From contig OX359201.1 of NCBI GenBank assembly GCA_947172415.1, positions 5,568,501 to 5,632,500 on the forward strand: a stretch of DNA of 64,000 bases, given 5' to 3'. Positions 37,643 through 53,256 of this stretch are shown one piece after another; position 1 is the stretch's first letter, and each line of letters starts with the position of its first letter. The position numbers and the translations under genes were made by a program. Below the pieces are notes generated by a model that was given only the letters and a program-made list of their open reading frames with translations, was not told the DNA's origin and did not search any database. Source of the DNA: Chondrosia reniformis. Lineage: Eukaryota; Porifera; Demospongiae; Chondrillida; Chondrillidae.

Positions 37643-38164
37643 TACGGCTAAGACTGGTTACAAAATGTGCCTTCGGATCTATCTGAACGGCGATGGGACG
37701 GAGCGGGGAAGTCATGTTTCGTTGTACTTGGTGCTCATGAAAGGAGGACACGATGCTCTGCTACACTGGCCCTTTGACGCACAGGTAAGCTTGCGACTAT
37801 GAGTGGAAGGATCTTTTAGGTATGAGCGTTTTGCTTAGCAAGTACATTTTTTGCTGTTCCCTTATCGGGTAGACTGTAACTTACAGATCTATAACCGTGT
37901 AAGACTATTGGCCTGCCTTTGATTATGTAGGTCTCTTTTATACTTGTTGATCAAGAAACGAAGAACAACATTGCGCAAACTTTCATTCCTTCTGATTCTC
38001 CTACGAGTGAAAGTTTTCGACGGCCAAGAGAAGATATGAATGTAGCCTCAGGTTGTCCTCGGTTTGTCCCTCTTGCTCACCTGGAGGAAGGAAGCTGCTT
38101 TGTGAAGGATGATGTGATGTTTGTCAAGTGTATTGTTGATGTTGCCAACATGTGGCATCCTTGA
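35909..38164 (+). pseudogene. TRAF-like copy C, coding exon split by a LINE insertion
   Basis: A long first exon starts at ATG 35909 and encodes an acidic N-terminus, a coiled coil (LLSKVRALESIIKCLLTNFS) and the start of a MATH domain (FDGTYLWKIPHVERQRKE, then FIDSAPFYT). There it is interrupted at 36322/36323 by a 1.3-kb LINE. The MATH sequence resumes after the insertion at 37647 (GYKMCLRIYLNGDG) to a donor at 37784, and the last exon is 37931-38164. The exon therefore now runs into LINE sequence and a stop, so a normal TRAF-C domain cannot be made unless the insertion is removed by unannotated splicing. The right-hand 509 bp is about 97% identical to copy A including the intron, unlike the left part, which is clearly diverged. 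Confidence 0.8.
36323..37640 (+). mobile_element. 5'-truncated LINE (non-LTR retrotransposon)
   Basis: Starts inside the reverse transcriptase just after the catalytic YADD region: ESADDMRKSLQCLESWCEEW, then VEINVEKSAVMHMRKRG. KYLGCMVDD and QSLVESVLLYGAEIWG follow. The C-terminal part has a zinc-knuckle-like CGECDLGKVEDVQHWLLEC and stops at about 37499. The frame shifts once near 36950, so the copy is dead. The tail is (TAA)n from about 37607. A 6-bp target-site duplication TATACG flanks it (36317-36322 and 37641-37646). Truncation at the 5' end and the simple-repeat tail are typical of target-primed reverse transcription. The clade (CR1/L2 or I-like) is not settled by eye. Confidence 0.85.
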
Positions 38165-38302
38165 TCATGAACGCTATAGGTTTCATGTATAAATTAAAAC
38201 TTTACCTATTAATGTTAACGTTTTTGAGTGTTTTCATTTTATTGCATGTACTCCCAAAACAATTCATGATGCTATCAACATTGAGAGTTGACTACTGAAA
38301 CC

Positions 38303-38341
38303 CATACATACATACATACATACATACATACATACATACAT
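38303..38341. repeat. (CATA)n microsatellite
   Basis: About ten CATA units in the 3' flank of TRAF-like copy C. Confidence 0.9.
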
Positions 38342-38429
38342 GACTGCAACTCATAATTTCCTACTGCACATAGTGAGAATTTCAGATGCAGCACAACATA
38401 TGAATATATTTATGAATTTGGTTGGTCCA

Positions 38430-38800
38430 GAAAACAGTCAGTGTTCATGAACATGTCAAGGATTGAACATCAATGTTCATGAACATGTCAAGGATTGAAC
38501 ATCAATGTTCATGAGCATGTCAAGGATTGAACATCAATGTTCATGAGCATGTCAAGGATTGAACATCAATGTTCATGAGCATGTCAAGGATTGAACATCA
38601 ATGTTCATAAGTATGTCAAGATTAATGTACTCATGATTAAACATCAATGTTCATGAGCATGTCAAGGATTGAACATCAATGTTCATAAGTATGTCAAGAT
38701 TAATGTACTCATGATTAAACATCAATGTTCATGAGTAGGCCTAGATTAATGTACTCATGATTAAACATCAATGTTCAAGAGTAGGCCTAGATTGAACAAC
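38430..38800. repeat. 32-bp minisatellite with palindromic core
   Basis: About 11 units containing AACATCAATGTTCATGAACA. The core TGTTCATGAACA is a perfect palindrome in the first units and decays to GTTCATGAGC or GTTCATAAGT in later ones. Confidence 0.88.
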
Positions 38801-38889
38801 ACTGTTCAAGTGGATGTTAGGATAAATATTACTCTGAATTCAATTTTAGAATCCAAACAATCAAATAACAGCTAAAAGAGTTGAATAAT

Positions 38890-40114
38890 TCATGCTTTCT
38901 TTGCTGTCTTTATCTTCCTTGGCCTCTGGCTTGCTAAAATTGCACTGGCTCGCCTCACAGCAGGCTATGTATGTAGAGAGACAGAGCATTGTGAAATGAA
39001 AAGTAGCAATAATTTCAGTTCAGCTGATACTTCTACTGTCACGTTACATCAATAAGTAATGAGTTAAAATAGTCTAACTACATTGGGATATCACAGCCAC
39101 ATGGCAACCAATATCACAGCCACATGGCAACCAATATCATAACCACATGGTAACATCGCCCATAATAATCCTTTTTAGAAATTCAAATTAAAGGTCAAAT
39201 GAGGATCATAAAATGTGTCATCTGTCAAATGTCTATTTTGACTGTTACAACTGGGGATGATGGCATATACTAGCTATTCAGGATCCAGTGATTATGGGAT
39301 GTCTGTAGTTCAAGCCCAGGCCATGGCAGCAGATTTTCAGTGACAGCACCCCCTGACAACAAACGCTGCCCAATGAACAGATAAACTGATTACTGACCAA
39401 TTTAATGACTGATTTACTGTATGTGTGTTTATATATACGTATGTTGCATGTATATGTACTGTTACTGGCCTCCCTGAAAAGTAGTCCCCTGGACTAAGTG
39501 GAGTTTCTGCCTAATAATCTAATTGGATCATTCAGTGCAGGGAACCAGTTCGCTTATAACAGGTTTTTTGTCAAATGACATTCATCACACTCAAAATTAA
39601 AATAAGTTCCTCTGAGTAATAAAGTGTATGTAAAGTGTTTCTCATAAAATGGGGAATGTACTGATGTTCTTACCTCAATTAAGTCTCTTCTATACCCAGT
39701 TTTTCCCAACTTCCTTCTGATGGTTCTGTACACTCTTCTCCTATCTCTTGAGAGACGTGTTGCAACAAATAAAGTCTTTGGCCTGCGGACGTACTTTACT
39801 CTCTTTGTCAGCAGTTCCACTCCCTTGTCTCCAGCACTTCTCATTCCAACTGCCTTTCGCCGTACCATGCTGTACTTGTATGAGTGCTTGTTGGCCAAGT
39901 TGTTGGGCTCCTAATGTCAGGAGGAAACAATGTGCTCAAGCACCATTAAACACTTCTTTACAAACACAGACACATTAGGGTTACACACATTGCTATGACA
40001 AGGTTAGCCGCTGAGATTGGCTCTGTAACTTACCGAACTAAAGATTCCACAATTCTTCTTTACTAGAAAACAAGACGAGCTTCTTATACACATCCATTGA
40101 AGTTCTGCCGACAT
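38890..40114 (-). CDS. RPL28: 60S ribosomal protein L28 (eL28), 3 exons
   Basis: Structural protein of the large cytosolic ribosomal subunit. Exons in transcript order: 40114-40034, 39910-39674, 38964-38890; 130 aa (human 137). It starts MSAELQWMCIRSSSCFLVKK, continues with EPNNLANKHSYKYSMVRRKA and RRVYRTIRRKLGKTGYRRDL, and ends RRASAILASQRPRKIKTAKK before the final Ala, matching eL28 throughout. All introns are phase 0. A pyrimidine run CCTTTTTACGC lies on the minus strand at about 40130-40140 and could be a 5'TOP start, as usual for ribosomal protein mRNAs. The promoter carries the E-box/CRE pair at 40251-40268. Confidence 0.95.
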
Positions 40115-40250
40115 TTTGAACCTAAAAGCGTAAAAAGGTATACGAAACCTTTAATTTTGAAGTTTTTAGTCCACGCATCACACTTTAAGCAAGGTTTAGA
40201 CTGAACTTACTTGGTACCACTTACTTGTGCTCTGTCTTTCTATCCTCTAA

Positions 40251-40268
40251 CACGTGGCGATGACGTCA
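40251..40268 (-). promoter_or_regulatory. RPL28 promoter E-box/CRE composite
   Basis: CACGTG (40251-40256), two bases, then GATGACGTCA (40259-40268), about 140 bp upstream of the RPL28 start codon. The same pair in the same orientation occurs at 41841-41860. Confidence 0.6.
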
Positions 40269-40269
40269 C

Positions 40270-41107
40270 CTATATTTCGCAACTAAGTGAAACGGGTCGG
40301 ATTTAGTTTTGTTTGTACACATAGTAAACCGCATTGCACTTGTGCCTGGGTGAGTGATTCATAAAGCATGTGAAAATGTGAAACTAATATAACGAACATG
40401 CATAGACCTATTTACAATACTACTACCTTTAAATTTAGGCATACATTTATTTAAAGAGTTAGATCATGATGTATATAACTTTAGGCATGAAGCTAAACTA
40501 ACAATATTTTAAGCATAAATCTGAATCCAAGAAATAATTAACATTAATTGAATGCTCATGTTTATATAGTCAGTATTCAGTGGTTAAGTCTGAAACCAAA
40601 GTGGAGTAACCATTATCAAGAATAATTTATGAACATGTATAAATTTTATTTTCTATATACAAACATGGTCCCAACATGAAAATTCAATAATGGCGAGGTT
40701 ATATAGTTTGGGAAAATATTTCATTGTACATAAAACTTTCAGTCAAACTCACTCAAAGGCCTTTGCATTTAAAATACAGCCGATGAATAGGTAGATTTTG
40801 AAGTGACAAAAATGTGCTTTTTTCATCAATTAAATTTAAGTTTCAAGGATCAGTGATTGGCTATGCCATAAAACTATTACAAGACAACTCATTCAAATGA
40901 TAAGAGCATGCTACACAGTAATATAATTAGTACTGTCAAATGAACAACTTCATGAAAACAATCTGCATATATCATAATATTGTTATACAATCTGCATTTC
41001 ATAAAAGTTCAAGACACATGCAACAGCTCCTCCTAATCCTACAGAATGAAAATACATGAAATATAATGATACTATGTTTCATATCATAATAATTGACTTA
41101 ACTTGAG
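40270..41107. other. AT-rich gap between RPL28 promoter and GC-rich RNA candidate
   Basis: About 840 bp without a recognised gene, repeat or long ORF on either strand. Confidence 0.5.
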
Positions 41108-41762
41108 AAAAATAGATCTTGAAACTGGTCATGTACTTCTCTCAGCACAACTCAAGTAGAGTTGCCCCAGGGCACACCACGAGGAGGTGAAAGTACATCG
41201 TGCCCCACCCCACAGCGTTGACACTAACTATTGTGTAACAGAAGCTGTAACTGCGCAGTAATCTGCACTCATGGAGTTACTAGCCATGACATAGGAATCG
41301 ATCAGCGTTAGCCTCACTTTCAGCCTATGCCAAGTCCGACCCTCCCGAACCGCAAACTGCCCCGATGAGAATCAGTGTGTTGCCACACCTTTAACTCCTC
41401 AGGATCGGATGACATCCTTGAAGTGGGGACTGGCGAAACAACTACCCAAATCAGGTGTCGACAACCGACTTCAACTTACATAGTTACGTGATCACCTCAA
41501 TCTCCGTGCCGTCAGACCCCAGCCGAAGCCAGAGCTAGTGAGGACCAATCCCAAGCACCAACCCTCCCACTGAGTTCCTGATCAGATTGCATATCCAACG
41601 TGACACCAGGCCGCATTCTCGGCTCGCTGGCGGAGCCGAGGGGAATCCTGGGTCTACTTGTCTAGCGCTCCGAACAGGACTACTCGGGATAAGGAAAGAC
41701 CACCGTCAGGCACAGAAACTTTAGCAATCTCACGCGTCAAGTAAGCCACTGGGGGTAAACTG
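41108..41762 (-). ncRNA. Candidate structured non-coding RNA (unrecognised family)
   Basis: A sharply bounded stretch of about 640 bp, clearly richer in G+C than the AT-rich flanks, without a coding frame of note on either strand. Perfect short hairpins are visible: CAACTC/GAGTTG with a 5-nt loop (41148-41164), GGGCAC/GTGCCC closing 41170-41205, and CTCGGCTC/GAGCCGAG with a 7-nt loop (41618-41640). I place it on the minus strand because a TATAAAA (41785-41791), an E2F-like site (41806-41818) and an RPL28-like E-box/CRE pair (41841-41860) lie to its right in that orientation. A T5 run on the minus strand (41108-41112) could be a pol III terminator. I compared it by memory with rRNA, 7SL, 7SK, RNase P/MRP, U snRNAs and U3 and did not recognise it. 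A spliced lncRNA or snoRNA host is also possible. Confidence 0.45.
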
Positions 41763-41784
41763 AAATTTTTCACACCTCGCCATC

Positions 41785-41860
41785 TTTTATACGGCTGCAT
41801 TCAAATTTCCCGCGAAAACTCCTTATTAGGAATTTCCGGTCACGTGTTGAGATGACGTCA
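41785..41860 (-). promoter_or_regulatory. Compound promoter of the RNA candidate
   Basis: On the minus strand, moving downstream: the CRE/E-box pair (GATGACGTCA at 41851-41860 and CACGTG at 41841-41846 as read on the plus strand), a TTTCCCGCGAAAA E2F-type palindrome at 41806-41818, then TATAAAA at 41785-41791, about 25 bp before the presumed start. Transcription to the right (plus) is also possible. Confidence 0.5.
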
Positions 41861-43257
41861 GCAATAATTATAAGCTTCATACCAACTTTCGCAAGATACA
41901 AAATGGCTGACGAAGTGCTGCTAAATTGAAGAGGCGCGAGATCATCGCAGTCCTTAGTGAATTTGAGAACATTCCAAATTTGTGATGCCTAAAGAAGTCG
42001 TCTGTCGAATCTCTCTGAAGCTTTCTTAATCTCACGCTTACCAGCAGTTAAACGTTATTAAATCTGTAAAACGCTTAAACCGATCGCGATGAAGCAGAGA
42101 TTTGTAAATTGTGCTCAAAGAATTCTGTGACAGTTTATAGCAGTAATAAGATAGGTTTAGTGTCTACAGAGACAAAATGTGGGAAGAACTACAGTTACAG
42201 GCCAAAACCAGATGTCATCAGAATCGCAAGGACTTTTGGTGTGAGGACTAGACATCTTCTTGAACTTTCGAGTGGTGTCAGCATCTTCAATGTCACCTCT
42301 TTTTTAGGTTTATTATATATTAAATTTGCACTTAATTATGTTATTGTTTTTGTAATGCATTTGTTGTTTTTGTACTTATGTATTATATATATGGATCAGA
42401 ATTATATACATTTTTTCTACTGACTGTGTATACATTCTAATTTTATGATTCAGGAAAGAAATTATTCATAATTATAGATTAATGTATATGAATGACAACA
42501 GTATATATGTATACCTGTACGTGAAAGGCTAGGATCGCAAGATCAATTGCAATTTTTATGTCCATATTGTGTGCAGCCAAATTAGTGTTAACACTTTTAC
42601 ATTATATACAATATTAATTTTTGGTTCATATATATATATATATACAACCATCCTAGCTAGAAGTGTTGTGTGCATATTTGTATAATATAGATAATTAGCC
42701 TACATAGTATATGATGTGAACTTACTGCAATATTATATCAGAGAGTACGGTAGTACTCTCTATGTAGGGATGGTACGGGTTGTTTCGTTTTCCCCATACA
42801 TTGGTATAGGAGCGAAATTCCGAATTAGGCTGAAAATCGCCAAAACGAGACTATGTAGAGTTGAATATAGAACAAACATGCTATAAATTGGCCTTGAAGG
42901 CAAGCGACCGTGTATCGTTGGTAAACGAACGAACTTTGAAATCTCCCATTTTCGTTTTCTTCTTCTTCATCTTCTTCTTCTTCATCTTCTTCATCTTCTT
43001 CGCCCGCTGTAACTAAAAAACGAAATAAGCCTTCGGACTACTTCTTAATCGAAATTACTCTAAATTTTCCGAGCTGTATTCTTTTGTAGAAGCGAGAGCG
43101 ATAACGCTATTATTGAGTATGACAGTTTTCATGGCTCAAGAGTCAAGACCTCAATAAATTCGCCATTTTAATGACGTCATAATCAGTCGAAGATTGCAAA
43201 ACCAAAGTGGTTTAAAATACAACGAATTCCTAGCTTATGCTCCATAAAAAGTACAGA
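41861..43257. other. CpG-containing flank with no recognised gene
   Basis: Several short ATG frames on the plus strand (41900-42120) all stop quickly. A frame at 42109-42423 shows no family resemblance. A small perfect hairpin AGAGAGTAC/GTACTCTCT lies at about 42741-42762, a TCTTCT-rich tract at 42955-43003, and CRE-like TGACGTCA near 43172-43179. The word TGTAGGGATGG at about 42764 recurs inside the palindrome at 43258-43510. Confidence 0.4.
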
Positions 43258-43510
43258 AACTAGAGAACAATAAAAATTTTCTACAAAAATAGTGAAGATG
43301 TAGGGATGGCACAAAAAGCATAGAAACAAGAAAGGGATGTTACACAGTGAAGCATTAGCTATGCATGAATCCTACAAGCAAGGGTGTTGTATGATTCGTG
43401 CATATATAGCTAATGCTTCACTGTGTAACATCCCTTTCTTGTTTCTATGCTTTTTGTGCCATCCCTACATCTTCACTATTTTTGTAGAAAATTTTTATTG
43501 TTCTCTAGTT
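43258..43510. mobile_element. Foldback element with perfect 105-bp arms
   Basis: Left arm 43258-43362 and right arm 43406-43510 are exact reverse complements over 105 bp. The spacer (43 bp) itself pairs partly. No coding capacity. The right arm lies 72 bp past the NDOR1 stop codon and contains an AATAAA on the minus strand (43494-43499), so it probably forms part of the NDOR1 3' UTR. Perfect arms mean recent formation or homogenisation. MITE/foldback is the likeliest class; a hairpin-RNA locus is the alternative. Confidence 0.85.
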
Positions 43511-43581
43511 AATGATTAATTATCACAGTAACACATAAGAAAATATGAGGTGAAGATGACTGTACAATCTACTAAACAGAG

Positions 43582-49136
<5,555 letters not shown>

Positions 49137-49255
49137 CTGCTGCGTAGAATGGTTTCATTCAATTATCCTCGTCAGTTGCTGCAGGATGTGGTAAGACATT
49201 TGTGAATGGCAGGTAGTGTACAGTAAACCTACTTGTGGTTGAGCAACTAAAAAAT
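49137..49255. promoter_or_regulatory. Bidirectional promoter NDOR1 / UROD
   Basis: 119 bp separate the divergent start codons of NDOR1 (minus) and UROD (plus). No TATA box is evident. Sharing of regulatory elements is inferred from the distance. Confidence 0.6.
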
Positions 49256-52223
49256 ATGGCGGACTACACGAACGATAGGTCGTTTCCAGAGATGAAGAAC
49301 GACTTGCTCTTAAGGGCCGCGCGAGGCCAAGAGGTGGAGAGGGTGCCGGTATGGGTGATGAGACAGGCGGGACGATACTTACCAGGTAGGTCGCCAATGG
49401 AGGCTGGGTGTTTATCATGTCCAACGCTAGCTAGCTGTTATCACTGTAGAGTTCAGAGCTTTGAGAGCAGAGAACGAGTTCTTCAAGGTATGCCAGACTC
49501 CAGAGCTTGCATGTGAAATTACACTTCAGGTACGTTTCCTGCTTCAGTAATATCTCCATTTAGTCATATCACTCCATTACCGCCGAACCATCACTGTAGC
49601 CCATCAACAGGTATCCAGAACTGGATGGATCGATCATATTTAGCGACATACTGGTCATCCCTCAAGCACTCGGAATGAAAGTTGAAATGATTCCCGGAAA
49701 GGTCAGCTCGTGCTCCTAGCTGTAGACCCTGTAGAAATATATACGTATGTGCAATGTAGGTTAGGCCGTTAAAACTACAGTACATAACTAATACCTATAT
49801 TTACATATACACGCTTAATATACCACTACTTTATGAATTATTGTCTCATGTCTTCTGACAGGGTCCTAGTTTTCCATCTCCACTAGTTAACCCAGATGAC
49901 ATTGGCAAGTTGCAGTATCCGGTTGACATTTCCAGCACACTGGATTATGTTCTAAAGGCCATCACTCTGACAAGACAGAGGTTGGAAGGTCGTGTACCCT
50001 TACTGGGTTTCTGTGGAGCTCCAGTGAGTAGCTCTCCACTGGAAGGAGACATTTTCACATTTTAGTGTCCAGACAATACTAATTTGATGTTGTCTAGTGA
50101 AGTACTTGGCATGATGTCGAACATAAAAATCCAAGTTTGACTTCATATCTGGAAAGGATATAGGACCTACATATGAAATTGTGTGTGGAAATTGTGTATA
50201 GAGACCCTAGATTTAGCACAGAGAGCCACGGACTCATAAAAGATCAACAAGAAGACAAAAGATTCCTAGGGTCATCAATAAAGGATGGAATTCTCAGAAA
50301 CAGCTGTCTGGCCCAGTGGAAAAGAAGTATAAAAAGAGAAGACTCTTGTATCCTCATCCAAAGCTCTCACTAGGTTTAATTCCCATAGGCCTTTTCCTCT
50401 AAAGTACAAAGATGTAGCAAGTTGGAAATGGTGTGTATTAGGTATTCATGTAAAAGAACTATTTCCCCTCAATAGTGGACGCTAATGGCTTATATGATAG
50501 ATGGTGGAGGCAGTAGTACATTCAGCAAATCAAAGGCATGGCTCTACAGGCACCCTGAATCATCCTTCAAGCTGCTAGATATCATTACTGAAGTTTGCAT
50601 TAACTTTCTAGTAGAGCAGGTCTATGCTGGTGCTCAAGTGAGTGTAAATTGTCAGGAACTTACAATAACACTAACAATTGCATTACATTGAAACCAATTC
50701 GCCCTTGAAACCAAGAAACTACTTCAAGCTGCATATTAAGTTTCATTTTTGAGTATTCTATACTGTTTAGTTTATGGAGATTGTCCATTGGTGTAAGTAT
50801 ATATGTGCATTGTGTCACATTAATCTTCTTGCCATATAACCATTACTTCCTTTTAATGTATTTCCATTATGGCAGCCTATTAGAGTTGAGATATACACTT
50901 CTGCTATACAACACAGCTTCCTTATTGTATCTGTTCATAGATGGTTCAAGTGTTTGACTCTCATGCTGGAATTCTGGGTCCTCAAATGTTTAGCAAATTC
51001 TGTTTGCCCTCCTTGGCTAAGATAGCTAAGGGAGTGAAAGAGAGACTAGGTCAAAGTGCAGTCCCCATGGTAAGCCTGTCAAATTGTACGTAAACAGTGG
51101 CATTGTTACCAGGTTATCCCCTTTTAGAAAATTACTTAAAATTTATTAAAGCATATAATTTTTGCAAGTCTAAACAAGTGATTTAATTACACAAAGTGAT
51201 GTAAAGTCATTCCTTTTACGTCAGGTTGTATTTGCGAAGGGAGCTCATTATGCTATGGAGCATCTAGCAGATACAGAATTTGATGTCTTGGGAATCGACT
51301 GGACAATGGATCCTAGAAAGGCCAGACTTGCAGTTAAAGGAAAGGTCCTTCAGGGAAACCTTGATCCCTGTGCATTGTATTCCTCTACTGTAAGTAGACA
51401 TGCAAGAAGAATCTTTTTGAATGTAGAGCTGATGAAATCTGATAATTGCAACCACAATTATTAAATTGAACAGTGCCTTGCCCCTACAAGTTTAGTTATT
51501 GACCACAAAGATATCCTAATATGATGATACATAAATAATTGCACTGCATGTAGAGAGGGAAACATTATTTCATTAGCCAAACATTCTATCAAGGAAAATA
51601 CCAGAAACTGCTGATATATATATAATAGTATGTAAGTACTGTTACTACAGTACCACAGTGCCACATTCATATATAACCTACTTAGAAGACTTATTCTCAA
51701 AGCCATGGTACCCCTTGAAATTTGCTCCCCTTGATAAAATCTCACCCCACCCCCCTCTTCTTGAATGTCAGTAGGAATGATTTCAACATAAGAATAATGA
51801 GTTATGCAACTTAGAGCTAATTAGTTAAATGCTTACCATTTTTTGGAAACTGTTTGCATTTTTAGTAATTCGTTTTGTCTTTGTGTGGGAATTAGCAGTT
51901 CAGGAACTAATACTTACTATTTATATCTTTGTTTTCATCTAAATGCCAGAATAAAGCAACACCTACATGCAACGTGGACTAAGTCATTGAGTAATTAGCA
52001 CCTTAAAATGATCTAAATATTATATCTACAGTTCCATCACTAATTATTGTTATATCATCTCCTTTCATAGAATGACATAAATGAAAGGGTCAAAGATATG
52101 ATGACAGAGTTTGGTTTGAGCAAACACATAGCCAACCTGGGACATGGCATATACCCTGACATTAGCCCCGACCACATGAAATCTTTCCTGGAAGCAGTTC
52201 ACAAATACGGACAAAGTCCTTGA
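49256..52223 (+). CDS. UROD: Uroporphyrinogen decarboxylase, 8 exons
   Basis: Cytosolic haem-pathway enzyme that converts uroporphyrinogen III to coproporphyrinogen III by four decarboxylations. Exons 49256-49385, 49450-49529, 49600-49701, 49862-50023, 50476-50637, 50941-51069, 51225-51389, 52071-52223; 360 aa (human 367). Signature [14 protein letters not shown] near residue 30, [35 protein letters not shown] with the catalytic Asp, [47 protein letters not shown] and [11 protein letters not shown] are all present, so the enzyme looks functional. A polyadenylation signal AATAAA lies at 52332-52337. The gene ends 163 bp from the convergent PLPP6 stop. Confidence 0.96.
50205..50425 (+). repeat. 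SINE-like dispersed repeat, plus copy
   Basis: Full-length copy in UROD intron 4, in the sense orientation, with TGGCCCAGTGG and the tail ATCCTCATCCAAAGCTCTCA. Confidence 0.78.
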
Positions 52224-52386
52224 TCATAAAATGTATTTGTAAATGATTTAAATTCAATTTCAATGTAAGTATATTGATACGTAAAGAATGGTTGTATTAT
52301 AAGAAATGCAAAGAAAATTACATTATACATAAATAAAATGACCTGGCAGATATACAGCATATTATCTTTAAATTGTTTCTAAAAAA

Positions 52387-52971
52387 TCAAGTGAAGAAAA
52401 AATTATGTATTCTAAGGGAATGAAGTACTAGATTTGTACACCAGGCGATAATGAACCCGGCTAAAACTCCAGCTATCACGTCGCTTGGGTGATGCCGTCC
52501 CATCAACACGCGCGAGGCACTGACACACAAGGCCCAGGCGTACATCATCAGCCCCACTCTGCTGCCAAACCAGGGGGCCATGAAAAGGGCAACTGCTACC
52601 GAGCGGGACGCATGTCCTGATGGAAAAGCATAATTATCCACTTCAGATACTTGCCACATAATTCTCCCTTCGTTGGCCGAGGGCCGAGGTCTCTTAAAAT
52701 AAACTTTTATTGGCGCAACTAAAACAATATCAATTACAAGCAGTATAAAGAGATACAATGAGATGATTCTGGCTTCTTGGTGATCCACAAACAGAAATGT
52801 AATGATACTTGCCGCAAACCATAATACGCCGTGACCAGTGAGTTCGCAAAGGAGACACACGTAGTATATAAATTTCGGCAACTTGTTATTTTTATGGCAA
52901 ACAAAGAGAAAATCTAGCATTTTAGCATCTAACGCCAGTAGCGATTGGGCTAGAAAATCCAAAAGCATCAT
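52387..52971 (-). CDS. PLPP6: PAP2-type polyisoprenoid diphosphate phosphatase, intronless
   Basis: Integral membrane phosphatase of the PAP2 superfamily. PLPP6 dephosphorylates presqualene and other polyisoprenoid diphosphates in ER/nuclear membranes. A single uninterrupted 194-aa frame contains the three PAP2 motifs: KVYFKRPRP (motif 1), FPSGHASR (motif 2) and SRVLMGRHHPSDV (motif 3, catalytic His and Asp). Several hydrophobic segments flank them (for example GVLWFAASIITFLFV, LYLFILLVIDIVLV, VIAGVLAGFIIAWC). It is the only intronless gene in the window, which could reflect retroposition long ago, although vertebrate PLPP6 is also largely intronless. The start is the double Met at 52971. Head-to-head with RB1CC1. 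Confidence 0.9.
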   Translation of the reverse strand: MMLLDFLAQSLLALDAKMLDFLFVCHKNNKLPKFIYYVCLLCELTGHGVLWFAASIITFLFVDHQEARIISLYLFILLVIDIVLVAPIKVYFKRPRPSANEGRIMWQVSEVDNYAFPSGHASRSVAVALFMAPWFGSRVGLMMYAWALCVSASRVLMGRHHPSDVIAGVLAGFIIAWCTNLVLHSLRIHNFFFT

Positions 52972-53256
52972 ACTGAACTGGCAGACATGCTAGTGCTTGC
53001 TGGACTTGTGAGTAATTCAACTGCACGGGATTGATTCTAAAAATAGCACTAAGGGGAGGGGGTATTTGGGCGTGGTAAGTTAATCGACAATTCCAAACAG
53101 GTGAAATCAGCCTATTCAGCGCGCGGTTTGATAGACTCATTAGACTCTTCTAAGAAAATGGCCTCCTCCTAGTAAGGCTACGTCAGCGAAAATGACTCAT
53201 CCTTTGTTAGTATAATATGGAAACATTTGAAAGAAGAACAAATTCGATACAACAAG
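52972..53256. promoter_or_regulatory. Bidirectional promoter PLPP6 / RB1CC1
   Basis: 285 bp separate the divergent start codons. An AAAATGGCCTCC word (53156-53167, YY1-like) and TACGTCAGCG (53180-53189) sit in the middle. Positional inference. Confidence 0.5.

Larger units (their letters stand above)
38165..38889. other. Convergent intergenic region TRAF-like C / RPL28
   Basis: Contains the putative 3' flank of TRAF-like C, a CATA microsatellite (38303-38341) and a 32-bp minisatellite (38430-38800). No gene seen. Confidence 0.6.

Noticed and set aside
41281-41700. GC-rich island as rRNA or SRP/7SK/RNase P RNA
   Set aside because: None of the conserved sequence blocks I remember for these RNAs could be found on either strand; left as unrecognised.
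42109-42423. 104-codon plus-strand frame near the RNA candidate
   Set aside because: Low-complexity hydrophobic tail from AT-rich DNA, no recognisable family or splice structure.
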